Assembly (NCBI GenBank): GCA_002914845.1
Contig: JXTC01000051.1
Span: 800,243 to 864,242 of the forward strand
Origin: Trema orientale
Taxonomy: Eukaryota > Streptophyta > Magnoliopsida > Rosales > Cannabaceae
Length of the DNA: 64,000 nt
Reading direction: 5' to 3'
Of this stretch, positions 11,945 to 24,865 are shown piece after piece. The translations under genes were made by a program, and so were the position numbers. Numbering within the stretch: position 1 is the stretch's first letter; the number at the start of each line of letters is the position of its first letter. Under the pieces are notes generated by a model. It made no database searches. It was not told where the DNA came from and saw only the letters and a program-made list of their open reading frames with translations.

Positions 11945-13675
11945 TACTGATATTTACTGGAATAAATTTCCGAAAAATATTTTCATAAAATTATTTTCAA
12001 GAACACCATAGTTTTGTAAAAACAAGAGACGCATCGGAATTGGTCGTTTAAAATTTTTCTTTTTACAAAACATTTTGGATCGTGATCTAATATAAATTAA
12101 CTCTTGACCTAGACAAGAACAATACCCGGATTCGCTCCACAACCTTCTCGTCTTCCCGTCTATTCTCGAAAGCTGTTTAATTGATCCGGTGAGTGATCAC
12201 CTTCTTGATTCCCAACAATACCCGGATTCGCTCCACAACCTTCTCGTCTTCCCATCTATTCTCGAAAGCTGTTTGATTGATCCGGTGGGTGGTCACCTTC
12301 TTGATTCCCAGCAAAGAGATCCGCAGAAGAACAAGAAGACAATCTCCTCGAACTGATTTCTCCAGGATGGCCGAAACACCAAGGACAGTGAATCCCTAGT
12401 GGTGGCCGATTTTCTCTGCTCTCTCTCTCTGTGTTTTTTCGTGTAACACTCACTTCACAAGGGTGTTTCATGTGTAATTCATATTCTATGCAGTTAGAGA
12501 ACTTTTCTCTTAACTATAGAGAGATTAGTAAACCTTAATGGGCTCATTGGGCTTGTTGGGCTCAACTGATCATCAAATAACTATTGGGCTTTAATTTGAG
12601 TTAGTCAGGGAACCAGATGGATCCACAAAGCCCAAGCTCTAATAGACCATATACCCACTATCATAATTAACTCTTAATTATGATTGGGCCTTGTCCATTA
12701 ATATTGGGGTATACCACTATATGCCCAATATTGAACTCTTGGACTAAATGTCATTTATTTTTCTGTGAAGCTTATTAACAATTAATTAGCTTGATCCATT
12801 TAGCATATACTATAAATGCAATGCCGTACTAGTAGGGTAAAATTACCGTATTACCCCTCTAGTACATATTTATCTTTGAGTTGCCATTTTTCATCTAATA
12901 GACAATAGTTGACTACAGTGTTTGTATATGCTCATACTAACATAATCAAATTCACATAGTGAATACCGGGGCCCTGGTTTATATTATCTAAGTATTTAAA
13001 AAAAACTCAAAGTGATATTATATGCATGGTATCTATTATGAGAAACATTCTACACATTTCATATACCTTATCTTCCAAGATACCGGAGTTCGAACCATAA
13101 ATCGGAACTAGTCCTTTAGTAACTCAAGAAGACAAAACACATAAAAGCAAGTTCATTAATTACTAGGATTAAGGTCTTCCAGAATAGTGCTAGATTAGTG
13201 AAATTAGAAATTTGAGTTACGGCACTTAACCTCAAATTCTAATTCACTGGGTCCTGTTCAATGCTGTTATAACTTTCTTATAATACACTAGTGTTTCCAT
13301 CCGAAGACTCACTTCGATAATTGGAGACTTCATTAATTAAATAGACAACACTACATTCTATGGTATAGTAAAGTATTCCATCTTCAATATGCAGAATGCG
13401 AATAGTTTAATTTAGACATAATGAAATAAATAATATTTTGTCTCCTATATATGAACTCATCATACGAATAATTCTTATTACTCGTTTTATGTCTTGGAAT
13501 CTTTTAGATGTTTGCATAAAATAAACATACACATCACATGTATATCAATAGGGCATAAATGAAATAGAAATTCATAATATGGAATTTATTAATAACAAAT
13601 AGATACTAAATTATCCAATAAATATTGTTTATAATGTCTAAATAATAAACTGCTTTATAGGACATTATTCCAACA
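11945..13675 (-). mobile_element. Reversed copia-type solo LTR inside the gypsy LTR
   Basis: On the minus strand it begins TGTTGGAATAATGTCC at 13675 and runs to about 11945. GTTAT lies on both sides (11940-11944 and 13676-13680), fitting a 5-bp target duplication. Near its 3' end the minus strand reads TTCCGATGCGTC, like the end of the solo LTR at 1017-2870, so both are probably copia LTRs of related families. The lower end is CAGTA rather than a plain CA, so it is less certain. A 96-bp tandem duplication lies at 12124-12312. Confidence 0.6.
12124..12312. repeat. 96-bp tandem duplication in the copia LTR
   Basis: Two copies (12124-12219 and from 12220) both start ACCCGGATTCGCTCCACAAC and contain CTATTCTCGAAAGCTG and TTGATCCGGTG; only a few bases differ. 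Confidence 0.9.
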
Positions 13676-14572
13676 GTTATTATGCACTTTATAACATGTT
13701 GTACTTACCATAGGATCACACACTTGAGTTATATTTTTGTATCATGGTATTTATATCGCTAGCGAGTTACTGCGATGCTAGCTGAGAGACCTAGGCCCTT
13801 AGCTCCTGCGCAGGTTTTACTAACACACCTCTAGGTAGTGTCATGATGCTAGGTACTTCTAATAAAGAGGTATTACAGGATCGTGATGGGAGGGTGAGAG
13901 CTTATTTATATATTTGGTTAACTTATGATATATACAACTATATGACTTTGGTCTTGGTTTTAGTTTTAAATATGTAATTACTCTTGATCTCGATTATTTT
14001 GTAAACTCAATTTATAAATGGATCTGGAAAAGTAATAATTACGTAGGTTTGAAAAGTTGCACTCATTCCAAAGAGGTAATTGTATTTCTACTGAGCGTAT
14101 GAATGCTCATCACTATCTTTTTTTCTCTCAGGTAATGTGCAATGTAATTTAGGCAACTCCAGAGCGGAGTGATTAGGAGAGAAAGCTTGTTACTAGTTTA
14201 ATAGTTGGTAACTACTTAGTAATTCTTATTTTGGATTTATAATAACACTTTTAGGCTCATATTATAGATTTAACCTGTACTATTTATTATGCCTACTTGT
14301 GATGATAATGATGATACATGAATATGTTTTATAAATATTATTAACAGTCTATGTCTAGTAGTGATCACAAAACTATGAGAATTTACTATTTGGATTATAT
14401 TTACAAACTTTTATAGAAGAAAACATTTCGAAGCTAGTTGTCGTTTTTATGAAAATTTGAAGTTTCTATATTTTTCTAATACAATTTATGAATTTCTACT
14501 TGTGAAGTTTTCCTTCTGCCACTAGCCTGGATTTTGGGTCGTGACACTTAGCATGAGTCCAACCTTATTTTG

Positions 14573-14692
14573 TAAAACCCCAAAGGATTAAAAAAAAAAA
14601 AAAAGATAATAATAGTAAAAAAGAAAGATAATAATAGTAAAACCCCAAAGGATTAAAAAAAAAAAAGAAAGATAATAATAGTAAAAAATAAA
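14573..14692. repeat. Tandem duplication of about 65 bp, A-rich
   Basis: Two copies of GTAAAACCCCAAAGGATT followed by an A run and GATAATAATAGTA, just right of the gypsy LTR. Confidence 0.85.
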
Positions 14693-15540
14693 AATAAATG
14701 AGCGATGGGAACCGAATTGCAGAGTCTTTGTAATTCAAGTAAAAAAATAAAAAAAAAAGGTAGAAAACCGGTACATTTCTACGGCCTAGTCTTTTCAGAT
14801 CAAGGTACATTTGTGTCGAAAATTTTGAAGGAAAAAAAAAGTCTTTTAATTAACATCACTTAAGTGCTAATACAACTTTTTTTCCCGCTCTACCATTCTT
14901 GAGGGATTAATAGAGATACCCTCATTAATTGGACAATTCTGAATTTTTTTAGGCAGATTATTAATTGTACATATTTAAATTATATCAAAATTATATCATA
15001 ATCAACTTACATTCAAACAACTTTACATTTAGAAAACACTTTTCAATAGCCAACTATAAATTGCTCTATTACGTAATATGTTGAAGAGCCCGAGGACTGT
15101 CAAGACTGTGAAATCCTAATGCCCAAAATAATGGAAAAATAACCAAACGATTTTGACTAAGGTAGCAAAGTCCAAAAATGACGTCCCAGGCAATTTGGAA
15201 TTTGTTTAACATTTATTGCTTAGGACCAAACCGTGTTTATTTTTGTCCAAATCATATAAATGACTTTGATTCCCCAAAACCTGGAAATTAGGGGAAGAAA
15301 GAAATGGAAATTGGGGCAGAAATGTATAGGCATATTCCCTTGAAATAGCATGGAAACTTTGCTATGCTTGTTTATTTTTTATTGATTTCTAAATGGAGTC
15401 TGGCGGGAACATTAGTTTAGATAAAAACAAAATTGTCTTAGACACGTTTTAAGCCAAAGATATGGAACACAGTCAAAGATATGTACTCTCTTTTTTATTT
15501 CTCATTAGCAAAATTAAAATACCGTAACTGCATATCTACG
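14693..15540. other. Intergenic, nothing recognised
   Basis: AT-rich, with no open frame or repeat structure that could be assigned. Confidence 0.4.
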
Positions 15541-16217
15541 AGGGATAATAACATTAAAATACATTGGTTTTTAACTTATTTACAAAATAATACCCTAATT
15601 TTTGAATTCTGCAAATTAATACTCTAACAATTAAAATTCTTGCAAATTAATACCCTAACATTTGAAAATTTTATAAATTTATAACCTTAATGCCATGGTA
15701 GTAGCCATCATCAATAAAATTAAAACATATTAAATAATAATAAAATTTCTAAAAAATATTTATTGTTAGCTTATTTAACTTTTCAATTGAAAAAAGAAAA
15801 GTAAAAACTTAGAAAGATAGATAAAAATGGTTAATTATAAAAACATGAGAGGTAAAAAAAAAATTTTTCGTTTTTCTGGCAATTAACCAAAAAAAGTAGT
15901 TATAAAATAATTTCCGATAATATACTAATATCAAATATTTTAAATAAGTTAATGAGAGATGTTTGCATCTTTTAATTTGCTCATAGTATAAATATACAAA
16001 GAACACAAAATCTGAGAGTATTATTTTGTAAAAATTGTAAATGTTATGATATTAATTTATAGAATTCAAAAGTGAGGGTATTAATTTGTAAAAATCGTAA
16101 ATATGAAGGGTATTAATTTGCAGAATTTAAAAAATGAGGTTATTAATTTGCAGAAGTTCAAAAGATAGAGTTTTTTTGCAAAAAAGTTAAAGTGAGGGTA
16201 TTTTTATGTAATTAACC
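15541..16217. mobile_element. Inverted-repeat element, about 675 bp
   Basis: The left arm carries repeated 'CAAATTAATACCCTAA' phrases and the right arm the reverse 'GGGTATTAATTTGCAGAA' phrases. The outer ends (GGATAATAACATTAAAATAC and, reversed, GGTTAATTACATAAAAATAC) match. The phrase set resembles that in the MITE pair at 41331-41691 and 42415-42778, so the families may be related. No target duplication could be assigned. Confidence 0.55.
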
Positions 16218-17578
16218 TTATATATGACATATAGCCTATTTGACATGGCTTCTAAATCTTTTGGGACTCAAAAGTTACTTGGGAGTATTTAGATAAATTG
16301 TCAAAATATCTTTTTTCAATTAGAAGATATTTTTTATGAAGCCTGGACCCACTAACTTTTCCAAAAAGATCTTCTTGGACTTTTATTTCAAGAAGAAAAA
16401 GTTATCTCAAATGGACCCATAGTAAGTACGCTTAGGTGAAGAGTGGTTTTATTGCCTCTCTTTTCTTTTCTTCTCTTCTCACCTTTCATTTAATAATTAA
16501 TTAATGCCAAAATAATCTTATATGAAATGACGTAATTGGAAATAAAATAGTATTAAATAATTAGAAAAAAAAATTTTCAAAAAGAAAAAAGAAAAATAAT
16601 GCTGGAACATCGATTTTACCACAACTCCTCAAATAAACTTGATAAGATCCATTACCCCTTAGAAAAAAAATCTTAAAAACAAAAAATATTCTTAGTTAGA
16701 TTTAGTTTTTATAGCAGTGGCACTTGGAAGAACATCTTGCAAATTCCAAAGTTCCAATAATTTTGATGAAGGTTTTTTTCCCTATTTCTTTCTCTCTAAA
16801 GATTTAATTTAAGGTTTATGAAAAAATAGCTTAAGAAACCTGAAAAATAACTTAAGTACTCAAACTTTTTAGAATAAAAAGAAAAACAATCTATTTAAAA
16901 TAAAATTGAAGAGCGTGAAAATTTCATCCCAAAATTAGGTGCGAATGCGTGTCCAAGGAAGGCTATCAACAACTCAAGATTATTGAACACATGTCCAGGA
17001 TCATTGTTATAGATTTACTCTTCTCTTCAATGGATGACAAGAAAGAAGCCACCTGTAATCCCCATGGTAACTGCAGGCAGTTCAATTCGGGTTACTAGGA
17101 TTAATCGGCCACAATCATGTGCAAGTGGAGATTACTTAATCAGAAGAAATTTTCCATTGGACCAACACCTGCAGGTATACCACCCTAGCAAACTAGACGT
17201 GCATCATGATAAAACACAAATTGTAAGTCTCTTGAGCTACTATATAAAGCTCCAAGATTCACTTAAAAAGTGGGGAGAGGAGAGAACGAAGGGGGCAAAA
17301 AGAAAAAAGGCAAAAGACACACACTCATAGAGACACATTTGTACGCACACATCATACTGATAGTCCGTTCGTAGCTTAGATGGGAAAGTGATCAGAAGAG
17401 AAGCAATACAACAATGCAAAGAGTACAATCCATTCCTGAAGAGAGGATAATGATAGGTTTATATAAGAAGCACATCATTATTTGGATTATTACCATCTCT
17501 TAAGCAGTATAATATTAAATATATTATTTCATTTATTATTATATTCAGTCGAATTTATGATTTCCATTATGAAATATA
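16218..17578. other. Intergenic; unassigned 98-codon frame
   Basis: A + frame at 17034-17330 (it starts at an ATG, 17034) has fairly mixed composition but matches no family I know. A plausible acceptor (AACTGCAG near 17075) and donor (CTGCAG/GTATAC near 17175) lie within it, so a small exon cannot be excluded. A TATATAAAG is at about 17241. Nothing else is recognised. Confidence 0.3.
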
Positions 17579-18330
17579 TGTTGGAAAATTAAGACTTTAT
17601 TTGGGTGAATGAGAAATTGGGGTTTATTTCTTATCCAATGAGTTAAAAAGAAAATAAAAAGATTTTTTTTTTTTTTTTTTGCCAATTTTCTTGTAAAATT
17701 ACAGATTTTGTCTCAGAAGTTACAAGCTATTAAGGATAACAAAATATATGTAACGTTCTGTAACTACTGGTCATTTATTCTGAAATATTTTTTTTAATTA
17801 ATCTTAGTGGATTAATGGGAGGAATAAAAACATTTTGTAACCACTATGGTTAGTGACAGAAAATACTTGTAACCGCTATGGATTATGACCAAAACATTTC
17901 TTGAATAAATGATAATAATTTCCTAACTCCCATATGGAGCCTGCAAAAGGAGGCACATCTCCTCTCATTCCTTATATCATCAAAAATTATTCTCTTCTTT
18001 CTCTCAAGTTCTCTCTAGTATTCTAGCTCTAGTTTTTGAATTCTTATGCTTAATTTAAGTTCTAGTGCTAATTCTTAATTTTAGTTCTAGTTCTAGTTCT
18101 TCGAGTCTTGAAAAAGTTCAGACGATAATTCAGTTCACTAGAAGTAGAAGCTTAGTATACCACTTGCTACTTTAAAAAATTGTTGTATCCTGGAAGACAG
18201 ACGCCTAATGACCTCAAGTATTCCTAGAGGAGGTGAACTTGTTTTAAAGAAATTGTATGATACATAAGCTTTAGTTTATTTCTTAAATTTTTAATTCATG
18301 TTTTATTGTTATATTGTTCATTATATATAA
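17579..18330 (+). mobile_element. LTR-like fragment related to the copia element at 58.5 kb
   Basis: Begins TGTTGGAAAATTAAG. Its 3' half parallels the 5' LTR at 58463 onward: TGCTACTTT...TATCCTGGAAGACAGACGCC compared with TGCTATTCG...TATCCTGAGAAACAGACGCT, then GAGGAGGTGAACT compared with GAGGAGGCGTAACT. The right end is not defined; similarity may run into the leader. No coding part is attached. Confidence 0.5.
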
Positions 18331-19282
18331 TTTTGATTTTCGTAATAAGTATTATTTGTTCTTTACATATTTAGTCACTCTCATCTGGCAAAATCTACAT
18401 GAAATTAATACTTATTCATTGTCATATTTATATTACTCATTCCGTATATTATATTGTCTTTACTTGATATTTCAACTGAATATTGCATACACAGCTAGAT
18501 TTTATGTGTTTATTTGTCTAAAAGCCTGTTAGTATCACCTACGGAAGGTATAACCACCAAAAATGGCCGGTTTTATTATTTATTAATATTCAAGTCAATT
18601 ATTTCTGTAAAATATTCAGGTAAATCCTGTTTTATGCTAGCACACTTAGTGCAACTCAGAAAAAACTTACTTAGCCCATTTTTCACTCCCTTCACTTATT
18701 TGCAATAGTGCATTCATCATTCACATATGCTGAATCATTGGCTCATACTAAGACCCTTTCAGTGAAATCTACTTGGCTAATACATCTAGCCACACATTAT
18801 TCCTAACATCAAGTCATATACAAACATAGTTGAATGTTAAGCCTATTTCTTAAACCTGTTTTTACCGTAATTAGGAGAATCCTTGCACATCCCGTGCAGA
18901 CCTTTATGGAGGCGCATATTTTTACCCTTTGCAAAAATAAAAATCCTTTGATATTTTGAATCTTAAGAGTTAGCATATACTATTCTTTTAATTAATACAA
19001 TATTAAAATACCTTGATATGTTAGGTGAGCTTTTATTTTATTTTTTTTAAAAAAAAAGCAAGAAGTTGAAGATGAAAACAAATGCTTGAGAGATCTTTAA
19101 AACGAGCGCATGAGAAAAGCAATTTCATTTTATCTTAATTAATGACCAAATGTGGAATAAGTAAAATTTAAAATGTGTGCGTTAAGAAAATATTCAAATT
19201 CTAAATTTTAAAGAGTGGTTTATTTAGAAACCGAGTGGGAAAGGAAAACGATGGGCGCCAATGGAGCTATCTTTAAGTGAAT
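18331..19282. other. Intergenic, nothing recognised
   Basis: Possibly the leader of the same LTR-type fossil up to about 18570; beyond that no structure seen. Confidence 0.35.
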
Positions 19283-19797
19283 GATAAATGACCTTATTGG
19301 TCCCTAAACTATGAAAAAAGTCACACTTTGGTCCTTAAACTTTAAATTGTGTTGTATTAGTTTTTAAACTATTAAAAATGCATTATTTTAGTTCTTTTTG
19401 CTATAAATTTTGTTTGAAACTTATCAGAATGAGCACATAAGTTATATTTCTCATTATATATTAGTAATTACAACAAAATATCACATTTTGGACAGTTCTA
19501 CATTGCATTATTGTCCAATGTGTAATTAAAATCTGTTCAATCAATCATTTTTAAACTGCTTTAATTCATATTCTAATCTCTTTATAATGTTGGACTATGC
19601 TTCTAGTATGAAATAAGTAAAATAGAATAGCAAACATATCTTATGTACTCATTCTGTTAAGAATACAATAAAATATACAACCAAAATGACAAAAGTGAAA
19701 TTTTTTAATAGTTTAAGGACCAAAGTGACACAATTTAAAGTTTAAGTATTAAAGTGAGACTTTCTCCTTATTTCAGGAATTAATAAAGTCATTTATC
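19283..19797. mobile_element. Inverted-repeat MITE, about 515 bp
   Basis: The left end is GATAAATGACCTTATTGGTC; the right end read in reverse is GATAAATGACTTTATTAATT. Both arms then share CACTTT...CTTAAACTTTAAATTGTGT. Arms are about 90-100 bp. The flanks TTAAGTGAA and TTAGATGAA could be a decayed 9-bp duplication, which would suggest a Mutator type, but this is weak. Confidence 0.65.
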
Positions 19798-21220
19798 TTA
19801 GATGAAATATCTGAACAGCTTTTGGCCTTTGAATGCTTTTCCAGAAGAAGCCAAACTTACATGGGTTTTTCTAAGAAAATATGGAAGAAAATGGTTCTAA
19901 ATAAAAGCTAAATGTGCTTACTACTTAGCTCCATAGGTATATTTTAGTAATTTTTCAAAATTAATATTTATTTATTTTTTAATACTTTTACTATAGTGGA
20001 AAATGAGTTGTTATTTTTTTGGGGTAAATATAATTTTCAATAAATATACTTGACAATATCACTGCGTTACTAATACGAAAATAACAATTTACTTCCCACG
20101 TCATTTTTTTTATATTACTTCCTATATCATTTAGTACAATAGTTTTTTTTTCGAAAAACATTTAGTACAATAGTCACTATATCGCCCGTGATCCTACATT
20201 CCTACTTATGAAAAGTAAAATTAAATGAAAAAAATTATATGATGATCTCATAAAGTCACACCAGTGATGTGCTAAGCATCATGCAATAGGTTGGACAGCC
20301 TTGGGCCAAAACTTTGTTTAGAGCCCGTTGGGCCTCTCTTGTTTACTTAAGGAGCTTTTAGCAAAATGGTCGATTTTGATACTTATAATAGATGTTCATT
20401 TTTCTAATTTTTATAGCTGAAATATAGCAAATATATCAGTTAATGAATCCAATTTATATAGTGACTTACTCAGTTTAAAACTGATATTAATTAGTATATG
20501 AACTAAATTTAGTATATCAATTGATAGAACTAGTGTAAAAAGTTGTATTCAGTCGTTTTGCCTTTAAAAAAGAAAAGAAAGAACGAATACTTATTAAAAT
20601 AGTGTAAAATTAGGACATTTACTATAATTACTCTTTACTGATATACTTGGACATAAACTAAAAGAATAAAAGGAAAATATGGACATTTCTAAACGCAAGT
20701 CTCAACCTACAGCCACTCTAATTTAAATAGAATTTAATTCAACTTCTATGTAATGGTTCGGGATTCTCATTTCAACCATATACATTAATAGGTACTTTCA
20801 TTTTTACGCCTTTGAACTTTTTTTTTTTTTTTTTTTTTTAATGATTTTGAACTACTTTCTTGGTCTAAATCAAGCATTTAAACTTTGCAATGGATCAATA
20901 TGCTACCTCCTAACTATATTTTATCATAGGTTTAATCCCTGAAGTTTTACATATCTTATTCTATTATCTCGAATTATGTTCTTCTAGATATGTCAAATTC
21001 ACCATGTAGGGCAATACATCACGGTGATCCAACCTGAATATGATGACATTTTACGATTATAAATGTCCCGAAGTATGAAGTGATGAAATTCTATTTAAAA
21101 TTTAAGGTGGCCAAGGTGGGATTAGAATTGAATGCCCCAATGCAACATCCAGATTATATATAAGTTGTCATTTTTATTTACAGGGATAATATAAAAAAGA
21201 AAAAGAAAAAAATCTATGAA
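19798..21220. other. Intergenic; one weak inverted-repeat candidate
   Basis: Around 20355-20568 a left TTTTAGCAAAATGGTCGA faces a right reverse-complement AAAGGCAAAACGACTGAA, suggesting a small decayed MITE. No gene is recognised. Confidence 0.35.
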
Positions 21221-21652
21221 TTTTAGCCATTTATCAAAAATATTACGCATTTTCTCTGGTATCAAATAAAACCTTCTGTTTATGTTTTACTATCAAATTT
21301 CACCAGATCCACATGTATAGTCACAATTGAAGTTAAAATTGTTGAAACTGAATGTTTTTAATTTCTGAAATCATATAACATAATTCAAAAAAAGAATTTT
21401 TGTATGTTTAAAAGTTGTTACTGTTGGATCATAAGAGATTACAGATCGTTTTTCAGTCTAAATTGTTGTCTTCCGGCTATTTCTGTGGATGCCAACAGAT
21501 AATCTTAGAGAATAAAGATTTTTTATAATAATTTTAGACTCTAATTCTGAGTGTATATGTAAATCTGATAAAATTTGATAAAAAAATACAAAAAAAATAT
21601 TTTATTTGATACTAATGAAAAAGCATAGCTTTTTATGCTAAACGACTAAAAG
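21221..21652. mobile_element. Candidate inverted-repeat element, about 430 bp
   Basis: The left side TTTTAGCCATTTA...TGGTATCAAATAAAA faces, in reverse complement, the right side TTTTAGTCGTTTA...TAGTATCAAATAAAA. No target duplication was found. Confidence 0.45.
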
Positions 21653-22885
21653 TAGTGGATTTTTTAATGATATTATTCCTTCATTTATATATTGTTTTTT
21701 GACATACAAATAATAGGTTACATGATCCCGATTTAGCGTTTCTATTCTCCATCTTGCTTCCGTTTCCATTTTCCTTAATAATGTATGTATATATGTAGAT
21801 TGGATTTTAGGATTAGCTCAACATTAAGGTCTTTATTGTTTATTTAGATCCTTTGAAGGACTTGGGACAAAATGGGAGTCTTTATTGTACTCAAGATGAC
21901 CTTTTTAGATGCGCTTCTCGATACTCCTATGGAAAACCGTTACCCAATCAGAATTTCTAGAAACTACCCTGCAACTAATTAAATATTAAACAATGTAGGA
22001 ATAATATATGAAAATAGTGGTGAGAACGGGGATGGTAAATGAAAAATGACCACTTTTTATGTAATTTTCAAAATTTGGCTAATTTTTAATAGTATTTGAA
22101 AAATGACTATTTTATAAATTATGATCCAAAATTCGACTATTCGGCTAAAAAGTCTAATAAAATAACCTTTTATATAGTAAAAAAATGCATATTAAAGGGT
22201 AACCATATTACTTTACACCAAATGCTAATAAAGATTATTCGAAATCTTTAAATTTTTATATAGACCTATATATATCTTTAAATTTATATGTGCCCTTTTA
22301 GCATTGCTTTATATAATATAGTTTGGGAATCACAAGTGTAGAAGATCCAACTCAGTGTTTCTACATTATAGGGAGAATAGAAGATTTTTTTTTTCCCCGA
22401 AGAGAGAATCTTTGAGAGAATAGAAGAATTCTAATTTTTTAAGGAATAATAATTAAAAAAAAATTCCAATCATTTGATACCATTCAATGATTACTAGCCA
22501 TATTTTTTAATTCAAAACTGCTAGAACTATAAGTGGCTTGATTCCTAAACGGGATTTGTAGGCAATTCAATTAAAAAACTTGAGCTTAGCTGTAATCCAA
22601 AATCTACCTAAATTTCCTCCAAATTATACAAGTAAATTGACGTTATTATAATTAGAATCAAAAGGTGTTCATTTGTACCAAAGGGATTGTAATTAAGAGG
22701 TTATTCCTATAATCTTGAATGAGCTGAACTTAAATTAATAAACTATGATACTTTAAATTTAGCATGAGTGAAATTATATTGCGTGATTTCTAAATTTTTA
22801 CTCAACATGCACATTTATTTCAAAATTCTAGTGACCCCAAGTGGATCTATACCTACCTAAATTTATATTGATTTGCAATCAATAC
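21653..22885. other. Intergenic, nothing recognised
   Basis: AT-rich with short direct repeats around 22045-22150 (ATGACYACTTTTTA-type phrases). No gene is recognised. Confidence 0.4.
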
Positions 22886-22894
22886 CAATAATAA

Positions 22895-22953
<59 letters not shown>
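22886..22953. repeat. (AAT)n microsatellite
   Basis: About 65 bp of ATA/AAT units with one interruption (ACTA). Confidence 0.95.
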
Positions 22954-22974
22954 TAATAACAATTATAATAAGAG

Positions 22975-23165
22975 AAATTTAGGTGGATGACCAATATTTT
23001 AAATTTGATTAAGTAGATGTTCACTTTTAAAATTTTATAACTAAATGTTTAGATATATATAGTTTTACACTTGGTAGATATATTTATCTACCAATTTCAG
23101 TTACTGTACTGAAATGTACTAGTTATATAATTTTTTATACTTAGTATATAAAATTTTATACTTGG

Positions 23166-23210
<45 letters not shown>

Positions 23211-23275
23211 ATTTTGCTATAACATTTGATAAAGGGATATTTACTTAAATTAGGCCCAAAATTTGGTCATATTTC
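22975..23275. mobile_element. Inverted-repeat dispersed element, member 1
   Basis: The left end has GAAATTTAGGTGGATGACCA...AAGTAGATGT; the right end carries the decayed reverse (ATTTACTTAAATTA...TTGGTCATATTTCT). The interior holds CTACCAATTTCAGTTACTGT and an (AT)n run at 23166-23208. The same sequence occurs in reverse at 43437-43668 and as an end fragment at 58238-58335. Confidence 0.6.
23166..23208. repeat. (AT)n microsatellite
   Basis: About 40 bp of perfect AT inside the dispersed element. Confidence 0.95.
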
Positions 23276-24850
23276 TATAAGCTCTAATAATAATACAAAT
23301 TATATCTTTTTCTTTTTTTTTTTCCCGATCAAACAAGTTATTATTCTTGTTGTTCGTATTGTTATTGCAAGGCAAAGCCACAAGGTATACGAAAGGTCCC
23401 TATTTCATCCTTTTCTTAAATCTTTGAGAATGGTAACTAAAAATTTTTCAAAAAAAAAAAAAAGTAACTAAAAATGGTAATAAATAAAGCAAAATAAGAA
23501 CAAATAAAAAAGAACTAAAATTTTATTAATGTATTTACTTTTTAAAAGAAACAAAGACATCCCATTCAATTGTAAAGTGCCACTTCTCCGTAAGTTTTGG
23601 CTTTAGGAAAAATGTTATAAAGGAGAATACCTATTATCATTTAAAAGCATCAATATTTCGTTCAATATATATTATATATATATATTAATTATTATCCTTG
23701 TCTCGTTTGGTATTTTTTCGGACGAGTATAATCTATATTCTTATCTCTCTTTTTGGTATTTTCGGACGAGTATATTCTTTTCATGTTCGACACTATCTTA
23801 CCACTTTTCTTTGCTATCAGGAGGTATCATTATTCAGTGTCAAAAAAAAAAAAAAAAGAAAAAGAAAAAAGTGAAATAGAGGAAGAAGAACATGAGGAGA
23901 TCGAGAAAAAAGCTATTATTATGCAATTTAAGTACATTGATTTTTTTTCCCTTTCCTGTAGGCTTTAGCTAAGAAAGATATTTGCATTTGACTTTTGGAT
24001 TTCCAAAAAAAAAAAAAAAAAAAAAGAAGAAAAGAAAAAAATGCCTTTTCGTGTCTTTGACTAGCCGAAGGTTTGAACTTTGAAACAAAATGAGACATTG
24101 GCCAAAATCCATACTAATGTTATATTTGGCACTATTGTCAAACTCTTAGTGACACATTATTCTATTTTGTGCTTCAATGGAATAAATGTTACTTTTTTTT
24201 TAAAAAAAAAAGGGAATAAATAAGTGTTACTTTTAATGTTGAACAATGATAGAGATTTCATCAATAATAATCTGCCTCACTTTAACTAAGATGAAAGGCG
24301 TTTGAGAATTTATAACGAGGAAAAATGTCGTTTTTTCAGCACTGTATGTTTTGTTGAATACCAAAGAACATTGGATCCCAAGATAGGTAATTGTCGAATC
24401 CTTTGTAGTTTGTGGAGTAATTGAGGGCATTAGATCATTTGAAAACCTTCTTTTAGTAAAAAAAAAAAAAAAAAAAATCCCAGTTTTAAAGATGATGAAC
24501 TAAATGAATTATTCACCAAAGAGTTATTAAAAGGAGGCTTTAAAATAGACTAGTTTGCAAGGGACTTGATTGTTTGTGAGGAAGAGATATGTTTCGACCT
24601 GATATTAGGGGACATCACTTACTTGTGCAAGCAAACAAGAGTAGTGCTAGGATGACTCTCATTTTTACTCTTCTATCTCATGCTTGATTTGTGAAGTCTA
24701 CTAAAAAATCTCACATTCTAATTATATTATAAAGCAATCTCATATTTTAATAATATTATAAAATAGTAGAGTTCACATATTAAGTAATAAGACAAAAGCA
24801 GAAAAGAAAATAACCTAACTCTTGAAGTAAATAATATCTAAACCATGAGC
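23276..24850. other. Intergenic with A/T homopolymers, no gene recognised
   Basis: Several A runs (about 23840, 24006 and 24460) give the small open frames in this stretch; none looks like a protein family. Confidence 0.4.
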
Positions 24851-24865
24851 AAATCTTGCTACTAA

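Larger units (their letters stand above)
9425..14546 (+). mobile_element. Gypsy-type solo LTR interrupted by nested elements
   Basis: Begins TGTAAAAACC, ends GGGTCGTGACA, and is flanked by CTTAG on both sides (9420-9424 and 14547-14551). Near the 3' end is the arrangement TACTGAGCGTATGAATGCTC ... TCTCAGGTAATG, which is usual in LTRs of plant Ty3/gypsy chromovirus (Tekay/Del-like) elements. No primer-binding site follows the right end, so it is solo. Within it sit a SINE, an inverted-repeat element carrying an hAT MITE, and a reversed copia solo LTR; without these about 2.1 kb remains. The right end is firm; the left end rests on the matching 5-bp duplication. Confidence 0.6.
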
